From Polaribacter dokdonensis (lineage in GTDB: Bacteria; Bacteroidota; Bacteroidia; Flavobacteriales; Flavobacteriaceae): a stretch of DNA of 64,000 nt. This document shows, in pieces, positions 63,879 to 64,000 of this stretch. Both the position numbers and the translations under genes were made by a program. How positions within the stretch are numbered: position 1 is the first letter of the stretch; each line of letters starts with the position of its first letter. The stretch covers positions 82,001 to 146,000 of the forward strand of contig NZ_CP101505.1 of NCBI RefSeq assembly GCF_024362345.1. The letters run 5' to 3'. The notes below the pieces were generated by a model. The model saw only the letters and a list, made by a program, of their open reading frames with translations, did not search any database and had not been told where the DNA came from.

Positions 63879-64000
63879 CTAATTCTTAATAAATATTGCA
63901 ATTGTTTCAACTAATTCATTTGAAATTGCATAATCTGAATTCATGTAAGACTTTAAATTGTCTTCGTCTTTTTCAATTTGTTTTAAAAGATGATTCATAT
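63879..64000 (-). CDS. Short frame upstream of the ribbon-helix-helix gene, possibly the 3' end of a larger gene
   Basis: A frame of 39 residues from the ATG at 63996-63998 (MNHLLKQIEKDEDNLK) to TAG at 63879. It is acidic and helical in character and ends VETIAIFIKN. Because the ATG is two bases from the window edge, the gene may begin further upstream, in which case this is its C-terminus. No family recognised. Its stop lies six bases from the ribbon-helix-helix start, so they are likely one transcript. Confidence 0.45.
   Translation of the reverse strand, partial: MNHLLKQIEKDEDNLKSYMNSDYAISNELVETIAIFIKN

Overview
The window is AT-rich DNA from a member of the Bacteroidota, most likely a marine Flavobacteriaceae of the Polaribacter/Tenacibaculum type. 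The grounds are two SusC/SusD pairs, a type IX secretion (T9SS) surface protein beside a PorP/SprF-type partner, a T9SS-sorted alpha-amylase, SusR-like propeller/Y_Y_Y/HTH regulation, and -7 promoter boxes of the TAnnTTTG kind. No rRNA, tRNA, CRISPR array, insertion sequence or integrase gene was seen.

Left flank (1-11670), mostly housekeeping: the 3' part of a RecD-like helicase gene, a convergent LpxR-type lipid A deacylase, two tandem PPK2 polyphosphate kinases, a 1468-residue T9SS-exported surface protein coupled to its PorP/SprF partner, a thioredoxin-type arsenate reductase/LMW phosphatase, a Smr-domain protein and a cysteine desulfurase.

Alpha-glucan locus (11705-36668): a minus-strand transcript susC-susD-susE-susF, then an internal terminator, then a secreted GH13 amylase. 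It faces a plus-strand set: LacI-type regulator, MFS maltose/maltooligosaccharide transporter, beta-phosphoglucomutase, GH65 maltose phosphorylase, SusA-like GH13, esterase, GH31 alpha-glucosidase and two more GH13 lipoproteins, closed by a 17-bp-stem terminator. Two matching palindromes (ACGAAAACGGTTTCGT and ACGAAACCGTCGTCGT on the plus strand) lie in the susC/lacI gap and before the transporter gene; they are the likely LacI operators. Inferred flow: surface amylase, SusCD uptake, periplasmic GH13/GH31 trimming, inner-membrane import, phosphorolysis to beta-glucose-1-phosphate, then glucose-6-phosphate.

Spacer (36744-37026): two overlapping genes for tiny membrane proteins of unknown function.

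Beta-1,3-glucan (laminarin-type) locus (37219-56903): a transmembrane one-component regulator, susC, susD, two surface lipoproteins (one with PKD-like domains and a tandemly duplicated module), an internal terminator, a clan GH-A hydrolase, a large cytoplasmic phosphorylase best matching GH149, GH17, GH30 and a GPH-type sugar transporter. Inferred flow: GH17 cuts the beta-1,3 chain, GH30 the beta-1,6 branches, the transporter imports oligosaccharides and the phosphorylase degrades them to alpha-glucose-1-phosphate. Both loci thus pair hydrolysis outside with phosphorolysis inside, and both place a terminator hairpin between the uptake/binding cassette and the enzymes.

Right flank (56977-64000): a minus-strand set of a large BNR/sortilin-like propeller protein, a DUF2490 outer-membrane protein, a DUF819 membrane protein and a DUF4369 lipoprotein; a beta-barrel protein gene broken by a one-base shift at a G5 run; and a minus-strand ribbon-helix-helix protein with a short upstream reading frame at the window edge.
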